From the NCBI GenBank assembly GCA_020636105.1, contig JACJYL010000001.1, positions 4,632,175 through 4,696,174 on the forward strand: a stretch of DNA of 64,000 bases, read 5' to 3'. Below the pieces are notes generated by a model. It made no database searches, was not told the DNA's origin, and saw nothing but the letters and a program-made list of their open reading frames with translations. Shown piece after piece: positions 18,601 to 26,449 of the stretch (position 1 is the first letter of the stretch; each line of letters begins with the position of its first letter). This DNA comes from Lewinellaceae bacterium. Lineage in GTDB: Bacteria; Bacteroidota; Bacteroidia; Chitinophagales; Saprospiraceae. The translations under genes were made by a program, and so were the position numbers.

Positions 18601-19141
18601 GGTAACCGTTCTTTTTACCGACTTCAAGGATTTTACGAGGATATCGGAAAAGATGACCCCGGAATCACTGGTAGCAGAGATCGACGAATGTTACTCCGAA
18701 TTTGATCGAATCATGCAAAGACACGGCGTTGAAAAAATTAAGACCATCGGCGATTCCTATATGGCCGCGGGTGGTTTGCCCACCCCCAACAGGACACATC
18801 CCAAGGACGTGTTAAGGGCAGCCCTGGAAATACAAAAATATGTCAGTGCCCGCATGGAAGAACGGAAAAAAGCGGGAAAGGTCTTTTTTGAGAACCGCAT
18901 AGGGATCCACACAGGACCAGTGGTGGCAGGTATCGTTGGTGTAAAAAAATATTCCTACGATATTTGGGGAGATACGGTGAATACCGCGAACCGAATGGAA
19001 AGCGCCTGCGAGGTGGGAAAGGTAAATATTTCCGGGGCTACTTACGAATTGGTGAAAGACGAGTTTAAATGCGAGTACCGTGGCAAAATATCGGTCAAAG
19101 GCAAAGGCGAAATCGATATGTATTTTGTTAAACAGCTCTAA
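15626..19141 (+). CDS. Propeller-Y_Y_Y sensor fused to class III adenylate cyclase
   Basis: 1171 residues. N-terminal export/lipid signal ('LVLFFAC', lipobox weak). Residues ~165-770: 14 two-component-regulator propeller repeats (pattern G-N-L-W-x-G-T ... G-L-x-x-Y-D-G-x-x-F), enough for two seven-bladed propellers. Then a Y_Y_Y domain ('YQYMLDGLEKNW', 'GNLPYGSYTFMVKA'), one membrane helix (~906-926), a coiled coil, and a class III cyclase domain. Metal ligands Asp999 and Asp1043, purine-specifying Lys1039 and Asp1112, and Asn1119/Arg1123 are all present, which predicts ATP as substrate. The sensor half is the one used by hybrid two-component systems that detect oligosaccharides; here the output is cAMP. 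Location between GH13/GH29 enzymes and an acetylesterase supports glycan sensing. Ligand and cAMP receptor are unknown. Confidence 0.93.
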   Translation: MRKHKQLFWKFYLFLSLFSGLVLFFACDREDVDGSFPSNFKQPVVMDVKGYQIPTDSLPVISAFQFKPKRVALKAPRVMRAHKNVTLLPEHIPSVPVDTSTLQVITPGSGSVPLPEVFSAKGKKVAAGLPNVKKAKDMAFRDPNPASFSSFGKLQGLKTTVIQDMLTDRMGNLWVAMWSGGVLRYDGRQFTEYTTEEGLIDNLVTSVNEMRNGDLWFGTWNQGICRFDGHTFTQFGPTTGFFGTHVDAFYEDEARGIWFGSSEGLFLYDGNTFTLYGERQGIKHVESISGDRKGNMWLATRGGIIKFDGRSFLVLDTLSGLNDNLSNIVYEDHSGNLWIGTISGANRFDGKTMQSYTSKEGFTDAHVQSIVEDNRGNLWFGTANGLFMYDGGSFQKFTKDEGLPSNVAWTLEKDHSGNIWIGTENGLAVYKGSSFTHFTEHDGLGNNKVSHIFEARDSSLWLGQYGGGLTRYDGKQFTNYTTEQGLPDNLIFAADQEDNGDLWLATNIGIAKFDGKFFTWYNDTLKTSCLEMMKDDNGNLWFLQGGLGLVIYEPSSSGREGAFKIMATEYPGIIANGKDLLIDHHGNLWVAGDLGIMEIRLRKDGTVLSASSYTAEQGLPDAWIYSMIEDKDGIIWMATRDGGLLRCEPTDDPDRKTFFYFTEDQGLVSNNLTGLEIDRSGNIWIGTRYGLSMLSGEKAQSITEKAKTASIRSTDIFFRNFTYGDGFLGVGAGPIHEDRKGTIWVGANDRLSVVHPGAFEVDSLPPHMQLTDVALFNEKISWQEVLYKKDSTMILGNGIRVGPFSFDSISRFYNVPQNLGLKYNNNSLTFNYIGVTTNSSQGVKYQYMLDGLEKNWNIPTTETEANYGNLPYGSYTFMVKAMNSSGYWSEPFEYGFEIWPAWWQTRWFRFSLVAMVIISFILFYRWRTAAIRHRAKKLEEEVYKATRVIMNQKKTVEEEKKKSDDLLLNILPAEIAEELKTKGSADAKLIEEVTVLFTDFKDFTRISEKMTPESLVAEIDECYSEFDRIMQRHGVEKIKTIGDSYMAAGGLPTPNRTHPKDVLRAALEIQKYVSARMEERKKAGKVFFENRIGIHTGPVVAGIVGVKKYSYDIWGDTVNTANRMESACEVGKVNISGATYELVKDEFKCEYRGKISVKGKGEIDMYFVKQL

Positions 19142-19173
19142 TCCTCATTATTTCAACGGTATAATAAATACTT

Positions 19174-19321
19174 TACCGTGCACTTTTTGTGTTACGTTGA
19201 TTTTCACTGATCATTTTGGTTGTTTTGCCTTATTTTTTCGACAAAAGCAAGGAATGTCATTGTATTCCATCTGCGAGAACCAACCATGAATTTTCAGGGC
19301 TTTCCCCCAAAGTGTATGGTA
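19174..19321. repeat. Dispersed non-coding element with terminal inverted repeats (copy 2)
   Basis: Starts TACCGTGCACTTT and ends AAAGTGTATGGTA (11 of 13 complementary). It shares with copy 1 (4547-4724) the order TTTTTTGTGT/TTTTTGTGT, TGATTTTC-CTGAT, TTTTGCC and GAATGTCATT-ATTCCATC. The size is 148 bp against 178 bp. It lies between the cyclase gene and the GNAT gene, whose in-frame extension upstream of 19342 is just this repeat. Confidence 0.6.
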
Positions 19322-19341
19322 ATAATAAACTGAATAAATCC

Positions 19342-19803
19342 ATGGATCAACTGACCATAAGAAAGGCGAGAAATTCCGATTTCGAACCGGTTTATCAATT
19401 CGTTTGTGCCCTGGAAGAGCAGGTATTTGATAAAGTGAAACAGGAAAAAATATTTAAGGAAAATATTGAAAACCCGAACAATATTTACCTCATTGCCACC
19501 CTGGGACAGGAATCGGTTGGCTTTTTAAGCTGCCATGCGCAAAACCTGATGCACCATGGCGGCCTGGTAGGGGAGATACAAGAGATGTATGTCGTGCCTG
19601 AACACCGCAGCCTCGGATTAGGACAAAAACTGCTCGACTTCCTCAAGGAACTGGCCCGGTCAAAAAAGATCATTCAACTCGAAGTGACTTCCAATGTGAA
19701 GCGAAAAAAAGCCCATGAATTTTACCGGAATACAGGTTTTGTGGCTACGCACAGAAAATTTGTGTGTCCCCTGCCTCCTCCGTTTTTTGTGCCAGCACCC
19801 TAG
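19342..19803 (+). CDS. GNAT family N-acetyltransferase
   Basis: 153 residues from ATG 19342 (MDQLTIRKARNSDFEPVYQF). The longer frame from 19216 reads through the upstream repeat and is rejected. Motif A is 'EIQEMYVVPEHRSLGLGQKL' (acetyl-CoA pyrophosphate loop R-x-x-G-x-G), and motif B is 'AHEFYRNTGFVATHRKF'. Substrate unknown. The last ~10 residues (Pro-rich, PLPPPFFVPAP) have no counterpart in GNAT proteins and are encoded by antisense sequence of a glycosyltransferase relic, so the original stop codon may have been lost at that junction. Confidence 0.85.
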   Translation: MDQLTIRKARNSDFEPVYQFVCALEEQVFDKVKQEKIFKENIENPNNIYLIATLGQESVGFLSCHAQNLMHHGGLVGEIQEMYVVPEHRSLGLGQKLLDFLKELARSKKIIQLEVTSNVKRKKAHEFYRNTGFVATHRKFVCPLPPPFFVPAP

Positions 19804-20147
19804 TAGCCTGCTTGCTGACTTCCTGCTGATGCGTCCCGGCACCGGGATAGGTGTCAGCATCGACCAAAAGGAGCCAATCGCCTTTTGCCAGGGAATCCCC
19901 GTATTCCTGACCCGCGAAATGTGACGGACGGGTTCAAATGCAATTTTCCCTCCCATGGAAGCTGTGATGCTCACCGTATAATCATTGTTGTCACAAACGA
20001 AAATTTCCCAGTTGATGGCCTCCTGTGGCTGGGCGACAAGGGGAATCCGGATGTTTTCAAGCGTATTTTTATCCATTTTTATTCATTGCGGGCCGGGATA
20101 ATTAAAGATAATACTATGATGATCGATTCATCGGTGTAATTGATCAT
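19760..20147 (-). pseudogene. Decayed family 2 glycosyltransferase (N-terminal half)
   Basis: Read on the minus strand from ATG 20147, the sequence gives 'VLSLIIPARNE' (typical GT2 start), then a stop; a shifted frame continues 'NTLENIRIPLVAQPQEAINW', 'EIFVCDNNDYTV' and 'KIAFEPVRHISRVRNTG'; a further shift gives 'DSLAKGDWLLLVDADTYPG' containing the nucleotide-sugar-binding DAD motif. So at least one premature stop and two frameshifts lie in about 350 bp. The C-terminal half is missing, and the relic runs into the 3' end of the GNAT gene on the opposite strand. It is a clear gene remnant, not a functional product. Confidence 0.75.
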
Positions 20148-20371
20148 TTTCTACGGGAAGTCGGTAATTTTTATTGCCATCATTAAAACCGGTCTAAATA
20201 ATCATGAAGTACCTTAATCCTTTTGGATTTGTGGGGTTAAAAAAGTATTTTTAAGAAAAATTGAGAAGCGTTTTTCCCCGGTTAAAAAAATGTATTCCGA
20301 TTTTGAGAACACCAATTTTATATCGATTTTTTTTTTGTTAGAGCAATATTGATAATCTAAATTCAAGAAAA

Positions 20372-22381
20372 ATGTTTAAAAAATGTTCGGTTAGCCTCCT
20401 TGGTTTTGGGCTTTTGCTGGTGTTGGCCACTTCATGCCGCCCCCCCGGGGAAAAAGGGAATTTGTCGGTCAATGCCCTTTTTACGGATCACATGGTTCTT
20501 CAGCAACAGACAGAAGTGTCTTTTTGGGGAAGTTATGCACCAAAAGGGGAAGTTCGGGTTTCCGGCAGTTGGGGGAAAGAAACCACTGCCATTGCTGACG
20601 ATAAAGGAAGTTGGAAACTTAACCTTACCACCCCGGAAGCAGGAGGGCCTTTTACGGTTGATATTGTTACCCGTGACACGACTATTGCAATAAAGGATGT
20701 TATGATCGGGGAAGTATGGCTGGCTTCGGGGCAATCCAATATGGAAATGCCGTTATCCGGATGGCCTCCAAATGATACCATTCTGAATTCGGCAGCTGAA
20801 ATTCAGCAGGCTGATTTTCCCGGTATAAGGATGTTTACCGTAACCCGAAACTGTTTGCCCGAACCGACCTTGGATATTGTCGGGACATGGGAAGTAGCTT
20901 CGCCAGAAACCGTAGGGGCCTTTAGCGCCTCCGCTTACTTTTTTGCCAAACGGCTCCATCGGGAACTCAATGTGCCTGTAGGCATCATCCACTCCAGTTG
21001 GGGCGGCACTCCTGCGGAGGCCTGGACGAGTCAGGAAAAATTGAAAACCCTGGGGGATTTTGATGAAGCCATGGCTGAAATGAATGATCCTGCGCCCAGG
21101 AATATTACCAAAGCATGGTTTGATCGCTGGGAGACGCTTGAGATTCCCCAGACCGAGGAGGAGTGGAATTCTGCCAATTTCAGGGATAGCGGGGTGGAAG
21201 CCTCTGGTTTTGATGATGCCGGCTGGCCGGTTGTTGAATTGCCGGGAGCCTTTGATAACCTTAAAACCGGCACATTTGACGGCATTGCCTGGTTCAGGAA
21301 AAAGATAAACGTAACAGATGTAAGTTCGGACTATACCTTACGTATCGGGGCCATTGATGACATGGATGTGACTTATGTCAACGGGCAGCAAATTGGGGAA
21401 ATGATGGGCAGCGGTAAGTGGAATGTGGCAAGAACTTATACCATCCCCAAATCGGTACTGACGGAAGGCGAAAATACCATTGCCATCCGGGTGGTGGATA
21501 CCGGCGGCGGCGGATCATTCACCGGGCCGTTTGAGATGACCAATGCCTCAGGAAAAACCGTAAGCCTTGAAGGCAGCTGGAAGTTTTTACCACGGGCAGA
21601 AATATTCGAAAACCTTTTTTACCTGTATGACTACCCTACCTTTGACCTTGCGCAGCGCCCTGAAATTCATACATTTAATGCAAGCCTTCCCACGGTTTTA
21701 TATAATGGGATGATCAGCCCGTTGATTCCTTATACCATCAAAGGAGCGATCTGGTACCAGGGCGAAGCCAATGTAGGCCGTGCGGAACAATACAAAAAGC
21801 TCTTCCCGGCGATGATCACCGACTGGCGTGAACGTTGGGGCAGCGAATTTCCATTTTACTTTGTTCAGATTGCGCCATATCGGTATAATGGTTCGCCGGA
21901 TGCCAGCCAGGATGTCAGTCAACTGCTCAGAGATGCTCAAAGGGATGCTTTGAAAACGCCCAGAACGGGCATGGTAGTAACCATGGACATCGGGAATTTT
22001 GCCAATATACATCCGGCCAACAAACCTGATGTGGGTGCCCGATTGGCCGGGTTGGCCCTCGCCAATGACTATGGAAAGGATCTGGTGGCTTCCGGGCCTT
22101 TATTTAAGTCCCTGGAAATTTCAGGTAACAGCCTGATCCTGGATTTTGATCATAAAGGCAGTGGCCTGATGACTCACAGTGACCTGACAGGCTTTGAGAT
22201 TGCAGGTGCGGATAAAAATTTTGTTCCGGCGGAAGCCAAAATTTTTGGCGACAAGATACAGGTTGCTGCTTCGACAGTTTCCGAACCTCTTTATGCCCGC
22301 TATGCCTGGCGTGATAACGGGGTGGCGACCCTTTTTAATAAGGAAGGATTACCAGCCTCTTCGTTTACCACGGAGGAGTAA
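20372..22381 (+). CDS. Sialate O-acetylesterase-like SGNH lipoprotein
   Basis: 669 residues; signal 'LGFGLLLVLATSC' with lipobox ATSC. The N-terminal beta domain ('ALFTDHMVLQQ') leads into the SGNH block 'VWLASGQSNMEMPLSGW' with catalytic Ser122. 'PVGIIHSSWGGTPAEAW' is the next conserved block, and 'GAIWYQGEANVGRAEQY' holds the oxyanion Asn/Glu region. An inserted jelly-roll resembling a GH2 sugar-binding domain occupies residues ~290-420. The enzyme should remove O-acetyl groups from sialic acids or from acetylated glycans such as xylan or pectin. It lies between two GH13 genes and the cyclase sensor, so it probably deacetylates glycans before the hydrolases act. Confidence 0.9.
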   Translation: MFKKCSVSLLGFGLLLVLATSCRPPGEKGNLSVNALFTDHMVLQQQTEVSFWGSYAPKGEVRVSGSWGKETTAIADDKGSWKLNLTTPEAGGPFTVDIVTRDTTIAIKDVMIGEVWLASGQSNMEMPLSGWPPNDTILNSAAEIQQADFPGIRMFTVTRNCLPEPTLDIVGTWEVASPETVGAFSASAYFFAKRLHRELNVPVGIIHSSWGGTPAEAWTSQEKLKTLGDFDEAMAEMNDPAPRNITKAWFDRWETLEIPQTEEEWNSANFRDSGVEASGFDDAGWPVVELPGAFDNLKTGTFDGIAWFRKKINVTDVSSDYTLRIGAIDDMDVTYVNGQQIGEMMGSGKWNVARTYTIPKSVLTEGENTIAIRVVDTGGGGSFTGPFEMTNASGKTVSLEGSWKFLPRAEIFENLFYLYDYPTFDLAQRPEIHTFNASLPTVLYNGMISPLIPYTIKGAIWYQGEANVGRAEQYKKLFPAMITDWRERWGSEFPFYFVQIAPYRYNGSPDASQDVSQLLRDAQRDALKTPRTGMVVTMDIGNFANIHPANKPDVGARLAGLALANDYGKDLVASGPLFKSLEISGNSLILDFDHKGSGLMTHSDLTGFEIAGADKNFVPAEAKIFGDKIQVAASTVSEPLYARYAWRDNGVATLFNKEGLPASSFTTEE

Positions 22382-22573
22382 ATAATCCCTGAGGTTATCT
22401 TTTGATATTTGGGTTATTCATGCAAACATTGCTTTTGGTGCCTGATTTTTTGAGAACCGCATGGGGGTACAAAATCTTTGGAGAATAATATGATTCGTAT
22501 TTAAATTTACCAAAACGGGCATTCCGGTGCAGGAAAAACGGCATGGGAGTGTCCTGAAAACACAAGGATTTCA

Positions 22574-24337
22574 ATGGAATTAATTAACTATTTGAAAGGC
22601 TTCGCCGGTTTGTTTTTCCTGCTCATTATTTTCGGAAGTTGTACACAACAATCGCAGACCGTGACTGAAACAAATAAACAGGACCGAATTTGGTGGAAAG
22701 AAGCGGTTATTTATCAGATTTATCCCCGCAGTTTTAAGGATACAAATGGAGATGGAGTGGGAGATCTGGGGGGAATCATCGAAAAACTGGATTACATCAA
22801 AAGCCTTGGGGTGGATATAGTTTGGCTCAATCCTATTTATAGCTCACCTAATGATGACAATGGTTACGACATCAGTAATTACAGGGCCATTATGGATGAA
22901 TTTGGAACCATGGAGGATTTTGATGCGATGCTTCAGGGCATGCACGACCGGGGCCTTAAATTCGTCATGGATGTGGTGGTCAATCACAGTAGTGATGAAC
23001 ATGAATGGTTCAAGCAATCGAGAAGCTCAAGGGATAATCCTTACCGCGATTATTACCACTGGTGGCCCGCTGAAAAAGGAAAGCCCAACTACCGTTGGAG
23101 TTATTTTGATGAAAATGGAGATGCCTGGCGGTACGATTCCCTGACCGATGCTTATTACCTGCACTATTTTTCAAGGAAACAGCCGGATCTCAACTGGGAG
23201 AATCCAAAGGTAAGGCAGGAAGTTTACGACATAATGAAATTCTGGGCCGAAAAAGGGGTGGACGGGTTCCGTCTCGATGCTTTCCAGTTTGTGGCTAAAG
23301 ACACTACATTCCCTGCATTGCCGCAAGGATATGAAAAGGATGTAAGGAATGTCATCAAATATTACGGCATGGGGCCGAATTTGCATGATTACCTTAAGGA
23401 AATGAATCGTGAGGTTTTGAGCAAATATGACGTATTCGCTGTATCGGAAGGTGCGGGCAGTACTTTTGAAGATGCGCATGACCTCGTTGATTCCGACAGG
23501 AATGAGTTGCAAATGGCTTATCATTTTGAGGGCGTTGATCTGGCCAACAGGATGGAAGGTTTTACCTTGATGGAATTTAAAGACCTGTTTTCCCGGTGGG
23601 ATAGTGCCTTTGCCCGGAACGGCTGGCAATCCATTTTTCTGGCCAATCACGATAATGCGAGAATGGTAAACAGGTACGTCAGCAACAAGCCTGAATTCAG
23701 GGCTGCTGCTTCCAAAATGCTCAATACGTTCATTCTGAGCATGAGAGGGACACCCTATTGTTATTATGGCGATGAACTTGGGATGACCAATATCGGGTTC
23801 GATAAAATTGAAGATTATAAGGATATCGCGGCCCTGAATGGATACAAAAAGGTGGTTCATGAAGGTGGCGATATCGATCTCTTTATGAAAAAACTGAAAT
23901 ATTTTTCCCGCGATAACGGCCGCACTCCCATGCAATGGGACGCTTCCGAAAATGCAGGTTTTTCAACGGCTGCCCCCTGGCTGACCGTTAACCCGAACTA
24001 CGTTAAATTAAACGTCGTTTATCAGGAACAGGATCCCAATAGCTGCCTGAATTATTTTAGGAAAATGGTTAAACTCAGAAAGGAAAACCCTATACTGATC
24101 TATGGTACTTATCAATTGTTGCAACGCGAACATCCTCAGATTTATGCCTATACGAGGACCTTGGACAACCAAAAAGTATTGATCCTGCTGAATTTTTCAC
24201 AGGAAAATGCAAGTATTGAACTCGAAGAAGCCGGTTTGGCCGGGGACCTGCTGATCAATAATTATGAATCTCTGGAGCGCAACGGAAAAACCATTTCATT
24301 GCAACCCTGCCAGGCGGTTATTTTTTCAATGCAATAA
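22574..24337 (+). CDS. GH13 alpha-glucosidase / oligo-1,6-glucosidase lipoprotein
   Basis: 587 residues; signal peptide with lipobox FGSC. The family signature 'WWKEAVIYQIYPRSFKDTNG' with Ca-binding loop 'DTNGDGVGDLGG' is typical of GH13 alpha-glucosidases (oligo-1,6-glucosidase type). Catalytic residues: Asp235 in 'GFRLDAFQF', Glu292 in 'AVSEGAG', Asp360 in 'LANHDNARMV'. Region V 'GTPCYYGDELGM'-like sequence (GTPYCYYGDELGMTN) is present. Expected to cleave non-reducing-end alpha-glucosyl residues from oligosaccharides made by the other GH13 enzyme. As a lipoprotein it is likely periplasmic or surface bound. Confidence 0.9.
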   Translation: MELINYLKGFAGLFFLLIIFGSCTQQSQTVTETNKQDRIWWKEAVIYQIYPRSFKDTNGDGVGDLGGIIEKLDYIKSLGVDIVWLNPIYSSPNDDNGYDISNYRAIMDEFGTMEDFDAMLQGMHDRGLKFVMDVVVNHSSDEHEWFKQSRSSRDNPYRDYYHWWPAEKGKPNYRWSYFDENGDAWRYDSLTDAYYLHYFSRKQPDLNWENPKVRQEVYDIMKFWAEKGVDGFRLDAFQFVAKDTTFPALPQGYEKDVRNVIKYYGMGPNLHDYLKEMNREVLSKYDVFAVSEGAGSTFEDAHDLVDSDRNELQMAYHFEGVDLANRMEGFTLMEFKDLFSRWDSAFARNGWQSIFLANHDNARMVNRYVSNKPEFRAAASKMLNTFILSMRGTPYCYYGDELGMTNIGFDKIEDYKDIAALNGYKKVVHEGGDIDLFMKKLKYFSRDNGRTPMQWDASENAGFSTAAPWLTVNPNYVKLNVVYQEQDPNSCLNYFRKMVKLRKENPILIYGTYQLLQREHPQIYAYTRTLDNQKVLILLNFSQENASIELEEAGLAGDLLINNYESLERNGKTISLQPCQAVIFSMQ

Positions 24338-24438
24338 ACTCATAAAAATGGAGGATGCCAGCGTTTTATGGAAAAATCGGTGCTCCCAACAGAGGAATTA
24401 TTATTTTTGCCAACATTAATAATTTTAAGCATCTGTTT

Positions 24439-25131
24439 ATGTACCTTAAAATGCGTTTTTTCTTACTTTTCTGCTTGTCCGTTTTTCTCTTTTCCTGCAG
24501 CCACGATTCCCAGCAAAACAGTCTGAAATCATTGGCTAAAATGGTGGAGCCCAATTTCACCGGAAAACAGGAAGCGACTGATCAGATCAATCAACTGACC
24601 ACAGATTACCTGGCTACATTCAATTCAGACTCCACGAGTTTTGAGGATCGCTACAAACTGTTTTCCAATCGTTATTTAAGCAAATATCAGGGATTGATCA
24701 ATCATGCCCTGGTGACAAAAAAGTCAACCCTTGAGACCCTGACCCTTGGTGATCAAATCCAGGTTTTCAGCCTTAGAAATACTTTTAGTGCGGATACCCT
24801 TGTCGGGCTTTCCGTGAAAGAAGTTCTGGCCAAAATAAACGAAGGGTTAATGTATCTGGGTATGAGCGAAGCCAGACTTGAGAACCTGATGTTTTATAGC
24901 GGGCAGGAAGCTGTCGGAGGTATAAAGTCAACCTTTTCCATTGCCCCTGTCGCTTTCCTGAAAGAAGACGGTATTTGGAAAATTGATCCCATGGGAGACC
25001 CGTTACACCAAAAGATGAAAGAAGAAAAACTGGCCAGCCTGCAACAAAAGACCTATGCGGAGTATAAGACTTTTATGCACGAGGCGCTTCAGCTGACAGA
25101 CGAGAGTTGGGTGCCGTTGAAGGATAGGTAA
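24439..25131 (+). CDS. Lipoprotein of unknown function
   Basis: About 230 residues from ATG 24439 (MYLKMRFFLLFCLSVFLFSC); the frame is open from 24355 but only the later start gives a signal peptide. Lipobox LFSC. The mature part is helical and Gln/Lys-rich ('GKQEATDQINQLTTDYL', 'HQKMKEEKLASLQQKTYAEY'). No family was recognised. It follows the alpha-glucosidase by 100 bp. Confidence 0.7.
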   Translation: MYLKMRFFLLFCLSVFLFSCSHDSQQNSLKSLAKMVEPNFTGKQEATDQINQLTTDYLATFNSDSTSFEDRYKLFSNRYLSKYQGLINHALVTKKSTLETLTLGDQIQVFSLRNTFSADTLVGLSVKEVLAKINEGLMYLGMSEARLENLMFYSGQEAVGGIKSTFSIAPVAFLKEDGIWKIDPMGDPLHQKMKEEKLASLQQKTYAEYKTFMHEALQLTDESWVPLKDR

Positions 25132-25188
25132 AAGATACAATTGAGTTGGCGGTGATATTAACAAGGTTTAACATAAAACCAGCAATCA

Positions 25189-25764
25189 ATGCAAAAACTT
25201 CCTTTTGATCCTTTTCCAGCCCTTTCCGGTGAAAACCTGCTTTTAAGGGAAGTCCTTTATGCTGATATGCATGCCCTGTGGGAGATTTCATTTTACGACG
25301 GGCAACCGGCCCGATCCGCAGAAGAAGCCTGGGAAATGCAAAAAAGGATCATTGTCGATTATGCCGCCGGAAATTCCGTGCATTGGGCCATTGTCGATCC
25401 CGTAACCCAATCGGTGGTCGGGACATGCGGATATTACCGTGGTTTTGAAGCCGAATCGGGAGAGTTGGGATGTGTCTTGTTGCCTCAGCACCGGCAAAAG
25501 GGTTTTATGACCACGGCGCTGGGGATGACCATTCAATTCGGTTTTGATACGCTTGGGTTGAAAAGGATAACAGCCCTGACCCATGAGGAAAACGCCAGGG
25601 CCATCCGTCTGCTCGAAAGGCTTGGGTTTGTGAAAGAAGTGGACAGAAAGGATGACTTGATAATATTTTCGAAGGAAAAAGGACCGCATGAGGCTATAAA
25701 AGGAAGCTCAGGAAAGACGAAGAAAAAACGCTGCAACACAGAAACATTAGCCCGACGGCCATGA
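25189..25764 (+). CDS. GNAT family acetyltransferase (RimJ/RimL-like)
   Basis: 191 residues. 'GENLLLREVLYADMHALWEI' start, 'VGTCGYYRGFEAESGELGC' and 'LLPQHRQKGFMTTALGMTIQF' (motif A, acetyl-CoA binding), then 'ALTHEENARAIRLLERLGF' (motif B). This is the layout of ribosomal-protein alanine acetyltransferase-like enzymes. The C-terminal ~25 residues are basic and overlap the Fur-like gene (ATGA overlap at 25761), so the pair is probably translationally coupled. Confidence 0.85.
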   Translation: MQKLPFDPFPALSGENLLLREVLYADMHALWEISFYDGQPARSAEEAWEMQKRIIVDYAAGNSVHWAIVDPVTQSVVGTCGYYRGFEAESGELGCVLLPQHRQKGFMTTALGMTIQFGFDTLGLKRITALTHEENARAIRLLERLGFVKEVDRKDDLIIFSKEKGPHEAIKGSSGKTKKKRCNTETLARRP

Positions 25765-26120
25765 GGCTTTTAGTCCTTCAGTATTTATCGGAACAAAAGG
25801 CTGCCGTTTCGCTTAAGGACCTGGAAGCCGGGCTGGAACGAGCCGACCGGTCCACTTTGTTCAGAACACTGAAAACTTTTGAAGAAAACAAACTCATCCA
25901 CCGCATCGACGACGGTTCGGGTTCCGTGAAATATGCTTTATGTTATGAAGATTGTGAATGTGCCCCGGAGGATATGCACTACCATTTCCACTGTACCCGG
26001 TGCGATGCCACTTATTGTCTGAATTCCGTCAGTATTCCATCAATTGAACTGCCCCTTAATTTCCGTCTCCAGCAGGCAAACCTCGTGATCAAAGGCATTT
26101 GCGCCAATTGTAACCATTAA
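25761..26120 (+). CDS. Fur/Zur family metalloregulator
   Basis: 119 residues from ATG 25761. The winged helix is visible as 'VSLKDLEAGLERADRSTLFRTLKTFEENKLIHRID', followed by 'MHYHFHCTRCDATYCL' (His-rich metal site and first CxxC) and 'ICANCNH' (second CxxC, structural zinc). In-frame codons just before the ATG encode 'KTLQHRNISPTAMRLLVL', which is the conserved first helix of the family, so the functional protein probably starts upstream (between 25692 and 25761, where no ATG, GTG or TTG exists; CTG 25731 is the best non-canonical option). As a Fur-type repressor it would respond to iron, zinc or peroxide; the metal cannot be told from sequence alone. Confidence 0.85.
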   Translation: MRLLVLQYLSEQKAAVSLKDLEAGLERADRSTLFRTLKTFEENKLIHRIDDGSGSVKYALCYEDCECAPEDMHYHFHCTRCDATYCLNSVSIPSIELPLNFRLQQANLVIKGICANCNH

Positions 26121-26137
26121 TAATAAAGCCCACTCGT

Positions 26138-26382
26138 TACGACACCCCGCCGTACACGGACAAAAAACACGAACTGCTCGGGTTTCTTACTTCGGCTTTT
26201 TTCTCCTCATGCCCAATGCCGTCACCTTCGGGCTGGGGTTGGTCAGTTATGTGAGTATTTCCGTACAGATCCGGTTGGAAGAGCAGTACCTGGCGCAAAA
26301 ACAGGGAGAGCCCTATCTTGTCTACAAAGGCGTGGTCAACAGGTGGATGGGAAGACACCGGTCAAAAGAAGGGGGCATTTGA
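26138..26382 (+). pseudogene. C-terminal relic of an isoprenylcysteine-methyltransferase-like membrane protein
   Basis: Two frames joined near 26200 give 'KKHELLGFLTSAFF' and 'MPNAVTFGLGLVSYVSISVQ', then 'IRLEEQYLAQKQGEPYLVYK' and 'RWMG'. The E-E-x-x-L ... G-x-x-Y-x-x-Y-K pattern is the end of ICMT/NnrU-type methyltransferases, with the last membrane helix before it. The N-terminal three quarters are absent and a frameshift is present, so it is a relic lying directly behind the Fur-like gene. Confidence 0.6.
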
Positions 26383-26449
26383 CAACCTGTATTGTTTGGT
26401 ATGGAGGTTTCATATGGTTCAAATGGTTCCCTAACAAAAGTGCCATCGC

